Shown piece by piece: positions 17,489-24,975 of a stretch of 37,069 bases of DNA. Each line of letters starts with the position of its first letter. Within the stretch, counting starts at the first letter, position 1. The DNA is taken from the NCBI GenBank assembly GCA_003154775.1, contig PMES01000123.1:1-37069 (forward strand), given 5' to 3'. A model generated the notes under the pieces. It worked only from the letters and a program-made list of their open reading frames with translations, had not been told where the DNA came from and searched no databases. A program made the position numbers and the translations under genes. Source of the stretch: Acidobacteriota bacterium. Its GTDB lineage: Bacteria; Acidobacteriota; Terriglobia; Acidiferrales; UBA7541.

Positions 17489-18727
17489 ATGCGCATTACC
17501 CTTGGGGTCACTGGTGGAGTCGCGGCTTACAAGTCCGCGGAACTCGTGCGCCGTTTGCAGCAGGAGGGCCACAGCATCCAGGTGGTGATGACGCGCGCGG
17601 CTTGCGAGTTCATCACGCCCCTGACGTTTGCAGCGCTGAGCGGCCAGAAAGTCATCACCGATCTTTTTGCCAAGTCTTCCACCGGCGAAGCCAACCTCGA
17701 TTCCGCCATTGAACACATTGCCGTTGCGCAGCGCACCGATCTGCTGCTTGTGGCGCCGGCCACCGCGGACACGCTCGCGAAATTTGCGCGCGGCCTGGCC
17801 GACGATTTTCTTTCCACGTTGTATCTCGCGTCCACGGCGCCGGTGATTGTGGCCCCGGCGATGAACGTCAACATGTGGCAGCATGCGGCGACCCAGGAAA
17901 ATCTGGCGGTGCTGAAAGCGCGGGGCGTGCACATTGTTGAGCCCAATGCCGGGTATCTTGCCTGCGGCATGACCGGGCCGGGGCGCCTGGCGGAGCTCGA
18001 CGAGATTCTGAAAGCGGTGCAGGGAATTGCGCAGACGAAACGCGATTTGGCGGGCGAGACTCTGCTGGTTACCGCCGGACCCACCTGCGAGGACATCGAT
18101 CCCGTCCGCTACATTACCAATCGCTCTTCGGGGAAAATGGGCTATGCGGTGGCGGAGGCCGGGGCACGGCGCGGGGCGAACGTTGTTTTAATTACGGGAC
18201 CCACGGCGTTGGCAACTCCCAAGGGCGTGGAGCGCGTGGATGTGCGTACGGCAGAGGAAATGATGGCTGCCGCGCGGAAACATTTTCCGCCCTGCTCGCT
18301 GGCGATTTTCGCGGCGGCGGTGGCGGATTACCGGCCGGCCGAACCGGCAAGCTCGAAAATCAAGCGCAGTAAGGAAGCGCTGACGATTCGCCTGGAACCC
18401 AATGCCGACATTCTGGCCACCCTGGCGAAGGAAAAGGGCGGACGGATTGTCGTGGGGTTCGCGGCGGAGACCGAGCAAGTCGCGGAAAACGCGCGGAAGA
18501 AGCTTGCGCAGAAAAATGCGGACCTGATCGTTGCGAATGACGTGACGGCGCAGGGCGCGGGCTTCGACCACGACACGAATATCATTACCCTGTTTTCCCG
18601 CGATGGCCGCGATCTCCCGTTGCCCCGGATGAGCAAGGCCGAAGTGGCCGAGCGCATTCTGGACGAGGCGGTGCGGCTCCGCGGCGTTCTGCGCAGCAAG
18701 CCCGCCTCGCACCGTGCAGGCGACTGA
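17489..18727 (+). CDS. coaBC: Bifunctional phosphopantothenoylcysteine decarboxylase / phosphopantothenate-cysteine ligase
   Basis: 412 residues, normal for CoaBC. The N-terminal flavoprotein half (about 1-185) has the FMN-binding GVTGGVAAYK, the catalytic His76 in AIEHIAVA, the PAMN loop (about 123-126) and the active Cys159 in YLACGMTGPGRLAE. The C-terminal ligase half has TAGPTCEDIDPVRYITNRSSGKMG, FAAAVADYRP and the Lys-containing SSKIKRSKEA segment. Together they make 4'-phosphopantetheine from phosphopantothenate, cysteine and CTP in CoA synthesis. A GAGGA ribosome site lies 5 bases before the ATG. It is 18 bases after rpoZ, so in the same operon. Confidence 0.96.
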   Translation: MRITLGVTGGVAAYKSAELVRRLQQEGHSIQVVMTRAACEFITPLTFAALSGQKVITDLFAKSSTGEANLDSAIEHIAVAQRTDLLLVAPATADTLAKFARGLADDFLSTLYLASTAPVIVAPAMNVNMWQHAATQENLAVLKARGVHIVEPNAGYLACGMTGPGRLAELDEILKAVQGIAQTKRDLAGETLLVTAGPTCEDIDPVRYITNRSSGKMGYAVAEAGARRGANVVLITGPTALATPKGVERVDVRTAEEMMAAARKHFPPCSLAIFAAAVADYRPAEPASSKIKRSKEALTIRLEPNADILATLAKEKGGRIVVGFAAETEQVAENARKKLAQKNADLIVANDVTAQGAGFDHDTNIITLFSRDGRDLPLPRMSKAEVAERILDEAVRLRGVLRSKPASHRAGD

Positions 18728-18733
18728 GCGATC

Positions 18734-19603
18734 ATGCCCGAACGCGCTCCGGAATCCCTGCAACAGAAAATTGAAGAACGCCTCCGGTATTACGAGGATC
18801 TGGGCATCCGTTTGTTCTATCGGGATCGCATTCCCGCTGCAGCCACGAGTTTCGTTCCAACCGCTTCAACACCATTGCCCACTTCCGCCCTTCAGGAGAA
18901 TTCTTTGCCCAAGCCCATCGTCAAGCCGTTGCCTCCGAAACCGGCTGCGGTCGCCGCGACGCCGCGTATCGCGCCAGTCGTCGCGCCTTCGGGTCCCACG
19001 CTTTTTGAGAGCGTCGATAAGATTAAAGACGACACGCTGCTGAAGATTCGCGAAGACATCGGCGATTGCACGCGCTGCAAACTGCACAAGGGCCGCAACA
19101 AAATTGTGTTTGGGGATGGCAGCCTCAAGGCCGAGCTCGTGTTTATCGGCGAGGGACCGGGCGCCGACGAAGATCAGCAGGGAATCCCATTTGTCGGCCG
19201 GGCCGGCAAGTTGCTGACGCAGATGATCGAAGCCATGGGCTTGCAGCGCGGGGACGTTTACATCTGCAACGTGGTGAAATGCCGGCCGCCGGAAAATCGC
19301 GCGCCGGAGCCGGATGAAGTGGCCACATGCTCGCCGTATCTGCTGCGGCAGATTGATGTGATCCGGCCAAAGGCGATCGTGTGCCTGGGCGCCGTCGCCG
19401 CGAAAACGCTGCTTGAAACGACGCGCGGAATTTCGCAATTCCGCGGACAATGGCTGGAATGGCGCGGCCACAAGCTCATGGCGACCTACCATCCCGCGTA
19501 TCTTCTGCGGAATCCCAACGCCAAGGGCGAGGTTTGGAAAGACCTGCAAAAGGTGATGGCGGAATTGGGCCTGCAGCCGCCGAAGAAACCAAAATCGTCA
19601 TAG
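18734..19603 (+). CDS. Family 4 (4Fe-4S) uracil-DNA glycosylase
   Basis: 289 residues. The catalytic domain (about 105-285) has GEGPGADEDQQGIPFVGRAGKLL (uracil-site motif), NVVKCRPPENR, and the HPAYLLR motif near the C-terminus. Four cysteines at 112, 115, 183 and 199 have the spacing of the family 4 iron-sulfur cluster (CxxC, then C-x15-C). It removes uracil from DNA. The N-terminal 100 residues are an Ala/Pro-rich linker after a short helical segment; family 4 enzymes are usually near 200 residues, so this extension is unusual but is seen in related genomes (from memory). It starts 6 bases after coaBC and ends the long plus-strand block. Confidence 0.92.
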   Translation: MPERAPESLQQKIEERLRYYEDLGIRLFYRDRIPAAATSFVPTASTPLPTSALQENSLPKPIVKPLPPKPAAVAATPRIAPVVAPSGPTLFESVDKIKDDTLLKIREDIGDCTRCKLHKGRNKIVFGDGSLKAELVFIGEGPGADEDQQGIPFVGRAGKLLTQMIEAMGLQRGDVYICNVVKCRPPENRAPEPDEVATCSPYLLRQIDVIRPKAIVCLGAVAAKTLLETTRGISQFRGQWLEWRGHKLMATYHPAYLLRNPNAKGEVWKDLQKVMAELGLQPPKKPKSS

Positions 19604-19664
19604 CACGATGCTACAAAACGGCAATTCATTATCATCCTGCTCGTCCCGAGATTCGGGGGTTGTA

Positions 19665-19687
19665 GGGGTCGAGCACTGCTCGACCCC
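19665..19687. repeat. Perfect 10-base-pair hairpin after the uracil-DNA glycosylase gene
   Basis: GGGGTCGAGC (19665-19674) and GCTCGACCCC (19678-19687) pair perfectly around the loop ACT. It lies 60 bases after the gene stop. There is no T-run after it, so it is a poor intrinsic terminator; it may be part of the repeat-rich stretch that follows. Confidence 0.6.
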
Positions 19688-19711
19688 ATCTTGGCAAGGC
19701 GTAAACACGTT

Positions 19712-19810
19712 TGTCATTCCGAGCGCAGCGAGGAATCTGCTTTTTGTAACAGCTGGGGAAAAAGCGGATTCCTCGCCCCGTTCAAAAAGCGAACGGGTCT
19801 CGGAATGACA
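19712..19810. repeat. Nested palindromic repeat element with TGTCATTCCGAG ends
   Basis: A 99-base element bounded by a perfect inverted repeat of 12 bases, TGTCATTCCGAG (19712-19723) and CTCGGAATGACA (19799-19810). Inside lie a second inverted pair, CGAGGAATCTGC (19729-19740) with GCGGATTCCTCG (19764-19775, one mismatch), and a 7-base hairpin CCCGTTC/GAACGGG (19777-19797). The form is that of a REP-like or MITE-like unit without coding capacity. Confidence 0.75.
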
Positions 19811-19874
19811 TTCGCTGGGTTTGGCGGCAGCCTGCTACTGCGCTAAACATCTGGAGAAATTCTTCTAATTCATC

Positions 19875-20759
19875 ATGGGAATCTTTTACGGCCTCCTGAC
19901 CGCGCTCACCTGGGGAAGCGCCGACCTGTTTGCGCGTTTCGCCACGCGGAAGATCGGCACGCTGCGCACGATGCTCTACATGCAGTTGACGGGATTCGTA
20001 CTGTTGACGCTGGCGATGCGCTGGCTCGGCGGGTGGGGGCATCTCGCGGACGGTTCGGGATGGCGGCCGTGGGCCTGGGGAATTCTGGTGGGCCTGCTCA
20101 ATGCCTCGGGCACGATGGCGCTCTACCGTTCCTTTGAGATTGGCAAGATGTCCATCGTGGCTCCGCTCTCCGCCAGCTATCCCGTGCTGACCTTGCTGCT
20201 TTCTGTTTTGACCGGAGAGCGGTTGACCCTGGCGCGACTTGTGGGCATGGCGCTGGCGATCCTCGGAGTCATCCTGGTGGCGCGCGGCGAAACTCTGCCG
20301 GACGATGCGAACGCAATCGATGCCGGCACGCAGCCGGCGAAGAAGCGGCTTGGTGTGGGTTGGGCGCTGCTGGCGGCGGTGGCCTTTGGCGTGATGTTCT
20401 GGTTGTTGGGAATTCGCGTGGTGCCGCTGCTCGGGGGTGCTCCTACGGTCTGGATCATTCGATTGACGAGTTTTTCTTTCGCTGCGCTCGTGATTCTGAT
20501 TGCTAGAAGTTCTCTGGCGCCGCCGTCGAAGAAGGACTCGCCCTGGATTCTGGGCGTGGGGATCCTCGATACCAGCGCGTACCTGTTCAACAATCTGGGC
20601 ATGCAGCTCGAACAGGTTTCCGTGGTGAGCGTGCTCGCTTCGCTCTACGGAGCGGTGACGGTGGGGCTGGCCGCGCTCATTCTCCGCGAGCCGGTATCGC
20701 GCCTGCAGTGGCTCGGCATTTTTTCCATTTTTGTGGGGATAATCCTGATCAGCCGCTGA
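19875..20759 (+). CDS. EamA/DMT-family membrane transporter
   Basis: 294 residues with about ten hydrophobic segments arranged as two repeated halves. The first begins MGIFYGLLTALTWGSADLFARF and the second near VGWALLAAVAFGVMFWLLG. Each half carries the usual end pattern, GERLTLARLVGMALAILGVILVARGE and REPVSRLQWLGIFSIFVGIILISR. Drug/metabolite superfamily proteins of this length move small molecules such as amino acids across the inner membrane; the substrate here cannot be read from sequence. The gene is flanked on both sides by palindromic repeat elements and is probably transcribed alone. No strong ribosome site precedes the ATG. Confidence 0.88.
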   Translation: MGIFYGLLTALTWGSADLFARFATRKIGTLRTMLYMQLTGFVLLTLAMRWLGGWGHLADGSGWRPWAWGILVGLLNASGTMALYRSFEIGKMSIVAPLSASYPVLTLLLSVLTGERLTLARLVGMALAILGVILVARGETLPDDANAIDAGTQPAKKRLGVGWALLAAVAFGVMFWLLGIRVVPLLGGAPTVWIIRLTSFSFAALVILIARSSLAPPSKKDSPWILGVGILDTSAYLFNNLGMQLEQVSVVSVLASLYGAVTVGLAALILREPVSRLQWLGIFSIFVGIILISR

Positions 20760-20788
20760 GAATCCGCCGTCCAACTCTTGCAAGACGT

Positions 20789-20923
20789 TGTCATTCTGAG
20801 GCGATCCGATAAGGATCGCCGAAGAACCTCAACATCAAAATTGTGCACGGTGTAGCAGTTGAGATCCTTCGGGGCGCCCCGACCAGGTCGGGGTAAACGC
20901 CCGACGCGTCCCTCAGGATGACA
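20789..20923. repeat. Palindromic repeat element with TGTCATTCTGAG / CTCAGGATGACA ends
   Basis: 135 bases between the EamA gene and priA. The ends TGTCATTCTGAG (20789-20800) and CTCAGGATGACA (20912-20923) form an inverted repeat with one mismatch. Inside are a hairpin GCGATCC/GGATCGC (20801-20819) and the palindromic GGGGCGCCCC (20871-20880). The right half (20858-20923) recurs almost exactly, reversed, at 36999-37063. Confidence 0.8.
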
Positions 20924-21040
20924 GGTTGCTGCTCCGTTTAAATAACAGGCACGATTGCATCTCGTGGAAAACCTGGTTCGGCCCCACGACGAGTGGTGCC
21001 GCTTATGCCGCTCGGCCACTACTGCTAAACTACACGCGGG
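20924..21040. other. Leader region of priA
   Basis: The 117 bases between the repeat element and priA hold no gene. An AT-rich patch (CCGTTTAAATAACAGG) suggests promoter DNA, but I could not fix -35 and -10 boxes. Confidence 0.3.
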
Positions 21041-23488
21041 ATGTCTGCTTCCTACTGCAATGTAGCCTTGCCCGTTCCTCTGCGCACGACATTCACCTAT
21101 GGCGTGCCGGAGGCGCTGCGCGCGCAATTGCAGCCTGGCTCGCGCGTGCTGGTGCCGTTCCGAAAAAAATCAATGGTTGGCGTGGTCCTTGAGCTGACAG
21201 ACACGCCGCCCGAAGGCGCAACCATCCGCGATGTGAGCAAGCTGATCGATCTTGTGCCGGCGCTGACGCCAAAGCTCCTGGAGCTGGGCCGATGGATCGC
21301 GGGCTACTACCTTGCGCCGATTGGGGAAGTTTTCCGGGCGATGATGCCGCCGGTCACGGAGCTGACGGCGCGGCGCGAAATCGTGCTCACGGAAGCGGGC
21401 CGTGCGCTGGCGGACAAACTCCAGCAAGGCGCAACTCTAACCGATCTCGGCGATGACGAGGCCGCGTTCCTGCAAAAACTCCTCGAAAAAAAAGGAACAT
21501 GGCAGGTTGGTCCGGCGGCCAAGCTGGGAATTTCGCCCGAGGGATTGCAACGCCTGCAGCGGCGCGGCTATTTGCAAATTCAGGAGACGCTGCAGGGACG
21601 CAAGCGGAAGACGCAACGCGTGGTCGCGTGGAAAGGCGCGGGCGCGGAAGCAAAGACGCTGGGAGAGAAAGAAGAGCGGCTGCGCGCGCTGCTGCAAACC
21701 GAACGCGGCCCGCTGCCTTTACCGCAACTCCTGAAGCTTGCGCAGATGTCCCGCGCGGTGATTGAGCGGCTGCTGCGCGAAGGGCTGCTGGAAAGTTGGG
21801 AAGAGCCCATTGATCCCGCCGAAGATCCGTTCGATGCCGGCTACCTACCGCCGGCGCATTCGTTGAATGAAGCCCAGGAGCGCGCGTTCGGCGCCATCCG
21901 CGCGCGGTTTGAACTGGGCGAATTTGGCGTGCAACTTCTGCACGGCGTCACGGGCAGCGGCAAGACGGAAGTGTACCTGCGCGCGGTGCAGGACACGCTG
22001 GCGCGCGGGAAAACCGCGCTTATTCTCGTGCCGGAAATTGCGCTGACGCTGTGGATCGGGCGGCAGTGCCGCGCGTGGTTTGGGGCGAGCTTTGAGGGCG
22101 TCGCGGTGCTGCATTCGGCGCTCGGGGACGTGGAGCGCGCGCGCGAGTGGTGGCGCGTGCGCAACGGCCAGGCGCGCGTCGTCGTTGGCACTCGGTCGGC
22201 CGTGTTCGCGCCGCTCGAAAATCTCGGCTTGCTGATCGTGGATGAGGAGCAGGAGAACAGCTACAAGCAGGAAGAGACGCCCAGATACCACGGGCGCGAC
22301 GTCGCCATCGTGCGCGCCAAGCTCGAAAATGCTGTGGCGCTGCTGGGTTCCGCGACGCCCTCGCTCGAGACCTATCATCACGCCGTCAACGGAAAATACG
22401 AACTGCTCACCCTGGCCGAGCGGGTGGAGAATCGTTCGCTGGCTGCGGTGGAGCTTGTCGATCTGCGCCAGGACTTTCAGCAGACCCACCAGGCCAGCCC
22501 GATTTCGCAGGTGCTGCACGCGGGGATTGACGAGTGCCTGTTGTTTCAGACGCAGGTTCTTATTCTGATCAACCGCCGCGGATATTCTTGGTCCGTGCTT
22601 TGCCGGAGTTGCGGCGCTTCCGTGCAATGCGCCAATTGCAGCATCTCGATGACCTACCACAAAAGCCGCAACCGCCTGGAGTGCCACTATTGCGGCTCGA
22701 CGCAATCCGTGCCGAAGGTGTGCCCGAAGTGTGACTCGAAGTATGTCTATTTCTTCGGTGAAGGCTCCGAGCACCTGGAAGAACGCCTGCGCAAGGAATT
22801 TCCCGGGGCGCGGATCGCGCGGCTGGACCGCGACACCGCGCGCACCAAGCAGCAATACCAGGAAACGCTGGGCGCGTTCGCCAGTGGCGCGCTGGATATT
22901 TTGGTGGGCACGCAAATGCTCGCCAAGGGCCACGACTTCCAGCGCGTCACGCTGGTCGGCGTAATCTCCGCGGATTCCGGGCTGAGCCTGCCCGACTTCC
23001 GCGCCGCCGAGCGCACGTTTCAGTTGCTCACGCAGGTGGCGGGGCGCGCGGGGCGCGGCGATCTGCCCGGCCGCGTGCTCATTCAGACCTACTACCCGGA
23101 GCATTACGCGATTCAGGATGCGGTGCGCCAGGACTACGCGTCGTTCTTCGAGCGCGAATTGCATTTCCGCCGCATGATGGCCTATCCGCCATTCACATCG
23201 CTTGCCAATGTGATTGTGCGGGATACAAAACTCGAAAATGTAATTCGGTGGTCGCGCCAGCTTTCGGAGTATTTTTCGCCGCAGGATGGAAAAGGGCTGC
23301 GTATTCTGGGACCGGCTTCGGCCCCGCTGGCGCGCCTGAAAAAGGAGCATCGCTTTCAGTTTCTGCTGAAGTCGCCAAAGCGCACGTTGCTGACGAAGGT
23401 GCTGACGGGCGCGCTGGCCTTTTGCGATGCGCACGAAATCCCGCAAACCGCCGTGCTGGTGGATATGGACCCACTGACACTGCTCTGA
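21041..23488 (+). CDS. priA: Primosomal replication-restart helicase PriA
   Basis: 815 residues (E. coli PriA is about 730). The N-terminal DNA-binding domain begins VALPVPLRTTFTYGVP. Helicase motifs: Walker A GVTGSGKTE (302-310), LVPEIALT, the Walker B position DEEQ (401-404), GSATPS, and motifs V-VI in VGTQMLAKGHDF and QVAGRAGRG. Eight zinc-binding cysteines lie between the helicase lobes (CRSC, CANC, CHYC, CPKC). PriA reloads the replisome at stalled forks. The family normally has DEEH in motif II; here the fourth residue is Gln (codon CAG, 22250-22252). The 70 or so extra residues are mostly in the 110-270 region. Monocistronic between a repeat element and a convergent gene. Confidence 0.95.
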   Translation: MSASYCNVALPVPLRTTFTYGVPEALRAQLQPGSRVLVPFRKKSMVGVVLELTDTPPEGATIRDVSKLIDLVPALTPKLLELGRWIAGYYLAPIGEVFRAMMPPVTELTARREIVLTEAGRALADKLQQGATLTDLGDDEAAFLQKLLEKKGTWQVGPAAKLGISPEGLQRLQRRGYLQIQETLQGRKRKTQRVVAWKGAGAEAKTLGEKEERLRALLQTERGPLPLPQLLKLAQMSRAVIERLLREGLLESWEEPIDPAEDPFDAGYLPPAHSLNEAQERAFGAIRARFELGEFGVQLLHGVTGSGKTEVYLRAVQDTLARGKTALILVPEIALTLWIGRQCRAWFGASFEGVAVLHSALGDVERAREWWRVRNGQARVVVGTRSAVFAPLENLGLLIVDEEQENSYKQEETPRYHGRDVAIVRAKLENAVALLGSATPSLETYHHAVNGKYELLTLAERVENRSLAAVELVDLRQDFQQTHQASPISQVLHAGIDECLLFQTQVLILINRRGYSWSVLCRSCGASVQCANCSISMTYHKSRNRLECHYCGSTQSVPKVCPKCDSKYVYFFGEGSEHLEERLRKEFPGARIARLDRDTARTKQQYQETLGAFASGALDILVGTQMLAKGHDFQRVTLVGVISADSGLSLPDFRAAERTFQLLTQVAGRAGRGDLPGRVLIQTYYPEHYAIQDAVRQDYASFFERELHFRRMMAYPPFTSLANVIVRDTKLENVIRWSRQLSEYFSPQDGKGLRILGPASAPLARLKKEHRFQFLLKSPKRTLLTKVLTGALAFCDAHEIPQTAVLVDMDPLTLL

Positions 23489-23523
23489 GCGCTTAAGCCA
23501 AACGTCTTTCGGGACGGTGGCGT

Positions 23524-24633
23524 TCACGAACGCACAATCTTGTCCGGCGCACGCCAGCCGCTATACCTTCGATTTAGTCTCCTTGCTCTTTCGCATACAG
23601 TTTCATCGGCCCACCTCGCAGCATCCAAAACGCGGGCCTCAAACTCAGCGTCGAGCACGTAGCTGAACTCCTCCATGAATTGGACCTCGTCTGCAATTTC
23701 GGCTTGCATGGCCGTGGACGCCTTACCTCCCGGACGCAGAATTGCTGTGACGAACTTACGCTCTCTGCATATAGCCAGCTCGTCTATGTGGCCAGATGGA
23801 ACAAAATCATCAACTATCACAAACCGGCAGATCGAAGCGTAGGTAACCATTTTCTCTGCCAAAGGCTGTTCCTCTATGTCGGGATATTCATCTAGAATGA
23901 GCCCGATGAAATTTAGGGTGGACAGTGCCTGCTTAATTCTTTCTAGCCGGAATCGATGCTCGCCATACTTGCCCGCAATTAGTACATTCCTTTTCTTACA
24001 TCGCGCCGCATTGGCTAAAGCCCTACGGTCGTCGGGCATAACTAGCTCGGTAACAATATATTCTTTGCCTCGTAGTGCCTTTTGAAAAAAATCTCCACCG
24101 AGGATGCATGCCGGTGAACCGTGGGCACTTGCCGCAACCATTGTTTCAACCCTCGTGGTGCCGCTAGAGATCACGATCTTGAACAAAGGAAGCGAAACAG
24201 CTTGTTCCTGAAAGGAGCTCCTTTGCAACGGACTTAGTTCCAGAAAATCTATTATTTCTTGGCCGAGTAAGCTGGCGGATAAGCTCAAATCCGGAAGCGC
24301 GAGCGCGTTGATTGCTTTTCCGGTGGGTCCCTGAATCTGAACACCCAGGAAAACTGGCCCACCTTCTGGGAGTTCCCCTGACTCGATCTTGATTATTCTC
24401 TCCACCTCCTTGAAGCGAGCGCTTTCGAGCGTATTCATGATGTCCGTGGCAGTGTTTTTGTAACAAGTGAGAGAGAAACCGAGGGTGCGTTTTCCCCAGC
24501 GTTGGCTCGCACAAGAGCTTGAAATATGGAAGGCTCGGTATTCTGGGGTCTCCTGGTCGCTTACGATCTCGGAGTGGACTTCTATTCCTGATACCAAATA
24601 TCTCTTGGAAGTTTCGTATTCGAGCTTGTCCAT
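23524..24633 (-). CDS. Unknown protein: degenerate retropepsin-like middle plus TIR-like C-terminal domain
   Basis: 369 residues, no signal peptide or membrane segment; I do not recognise the whole protein. Residues 92-190 read like a retropepsin-type fold: ALPDLSLSAS (111-120) falls where ALxDTGAS is expected, and ILGGDFF (177-183) where ILGRDFL is expected. Asp115 is kept but the T-G is L-S, so protease activity is doubtful. Residues 213-345 look like a Rossmann/TIR-like domain: RNVLIAGKYGEHRFRLERIK, then CRFVIVDDFVPSGHIDELAI, whose Glu285 sits where TIR enzymes carry the catalytic Glu. The DNA is visibly poorer in G+C than both neighbours (one line at 23881-23940 counts 26/60, against 44/60 at 22081-22140 in priA), suggesting transfer. 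ATG 24633 has no good ribosome site; an in-frame TAG lies five codons upstream. Confidence 0.6.
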   Translation of the reverse strand: MDKLEYETSKRYLVSGIEVHSEIVSDQETPEYRAFHISSSCASQRWGKRTLGFSLTCYKNTATDIMNTLESARFKEVERIIKIESGELPEGGPVFLGVQIQGPTGKAINALALPDLSLSASLLGQEIIDFLELSPLQRSSFQEQAVSLPLFKIVISSGTTRVETMVAASAHGSPACILGGDFFQKALRGKEYIVTELVMPDDRRALANAARCKKRNVLIAGKYGEHRFRLERIKQALSTLNFIGLILDEYPDIEEQPLAEKMVTYASICRFVIVDDFVPSGHIDELAICRERKFVTAILRPGGKASTAMQAEIADEVQFMEEFSYVLDAEFEARVLDAARWADETVCERARRLNRRYSGWRAPDKIVRS

Positions 24634-24975
24634 GACGGCCGCTGTCTACCCTCGTGCCTCGGCAAAGGAGTCTCTGCCGGGCATTATCACACAAGTGATA
24701 CAGGTGGCGTGCACGAGTCTCCAGACGGCAGATGCGGCGGCCCCATCTCGCTTCTCGTCGGAACGTGAAATTTTCGACCTTTGGGAAAATAGTCAGCGAC
24801 TCGGAAACTGTCCAGAGACGACCTTCGAGGAAGCCATCGACCCAAACCGTCGCGACACTTGGATTATTAAGGCGATAATCGGAAACTGGCCAGCTGCCAC
24901 TTGGAGAAGTCTGGAACGCGGCGGATTGCGGCGGCTCTAGGAACACCAACGCGGTGAGCCAAGTAGTAGCTACAA
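24634..24975. other. 342-base stretch without a confident gene
   Basis: Between the TIR-like gene and the M50 protease stop. Frames are open on both strands (for example plus 24632-24940 and a minus frame running through from 24956), but none has a ribosome site plus a recognisable protein, and the minus frame ends shifted relative to the TIR-like gene. It may be a decayed coding remnant that came in with the low-GC gene. Confidence 0.4.
24685..24700. promoter_or_regulatory. Palindrome upstream of the TIR-like gene
   Basis: TATCAC-ACAA-GTGATA, perfect 6-base arms, about 52 bases before the ATG at 24633. The size and place suit a dimeric regulator site; on the minus strand it overlaps GATAAT, a possible -10 box, though no matching -35 was found. 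Confidence 0.35.

Noticed and set aside
21845-23527. 560-codon open frame on the minus strand opposite priA
   Set aside because: Shadow of priA in GC-rich DNA. No family features, and priA motifs are unmistakable on the other strand.
24632-24940. Plus-strand frame starting on the same CATG as the TIR-like gene
   Set aside because: No ribosome site and no recognisable protein; it would need start codons of two divergent genes to overlap completely.
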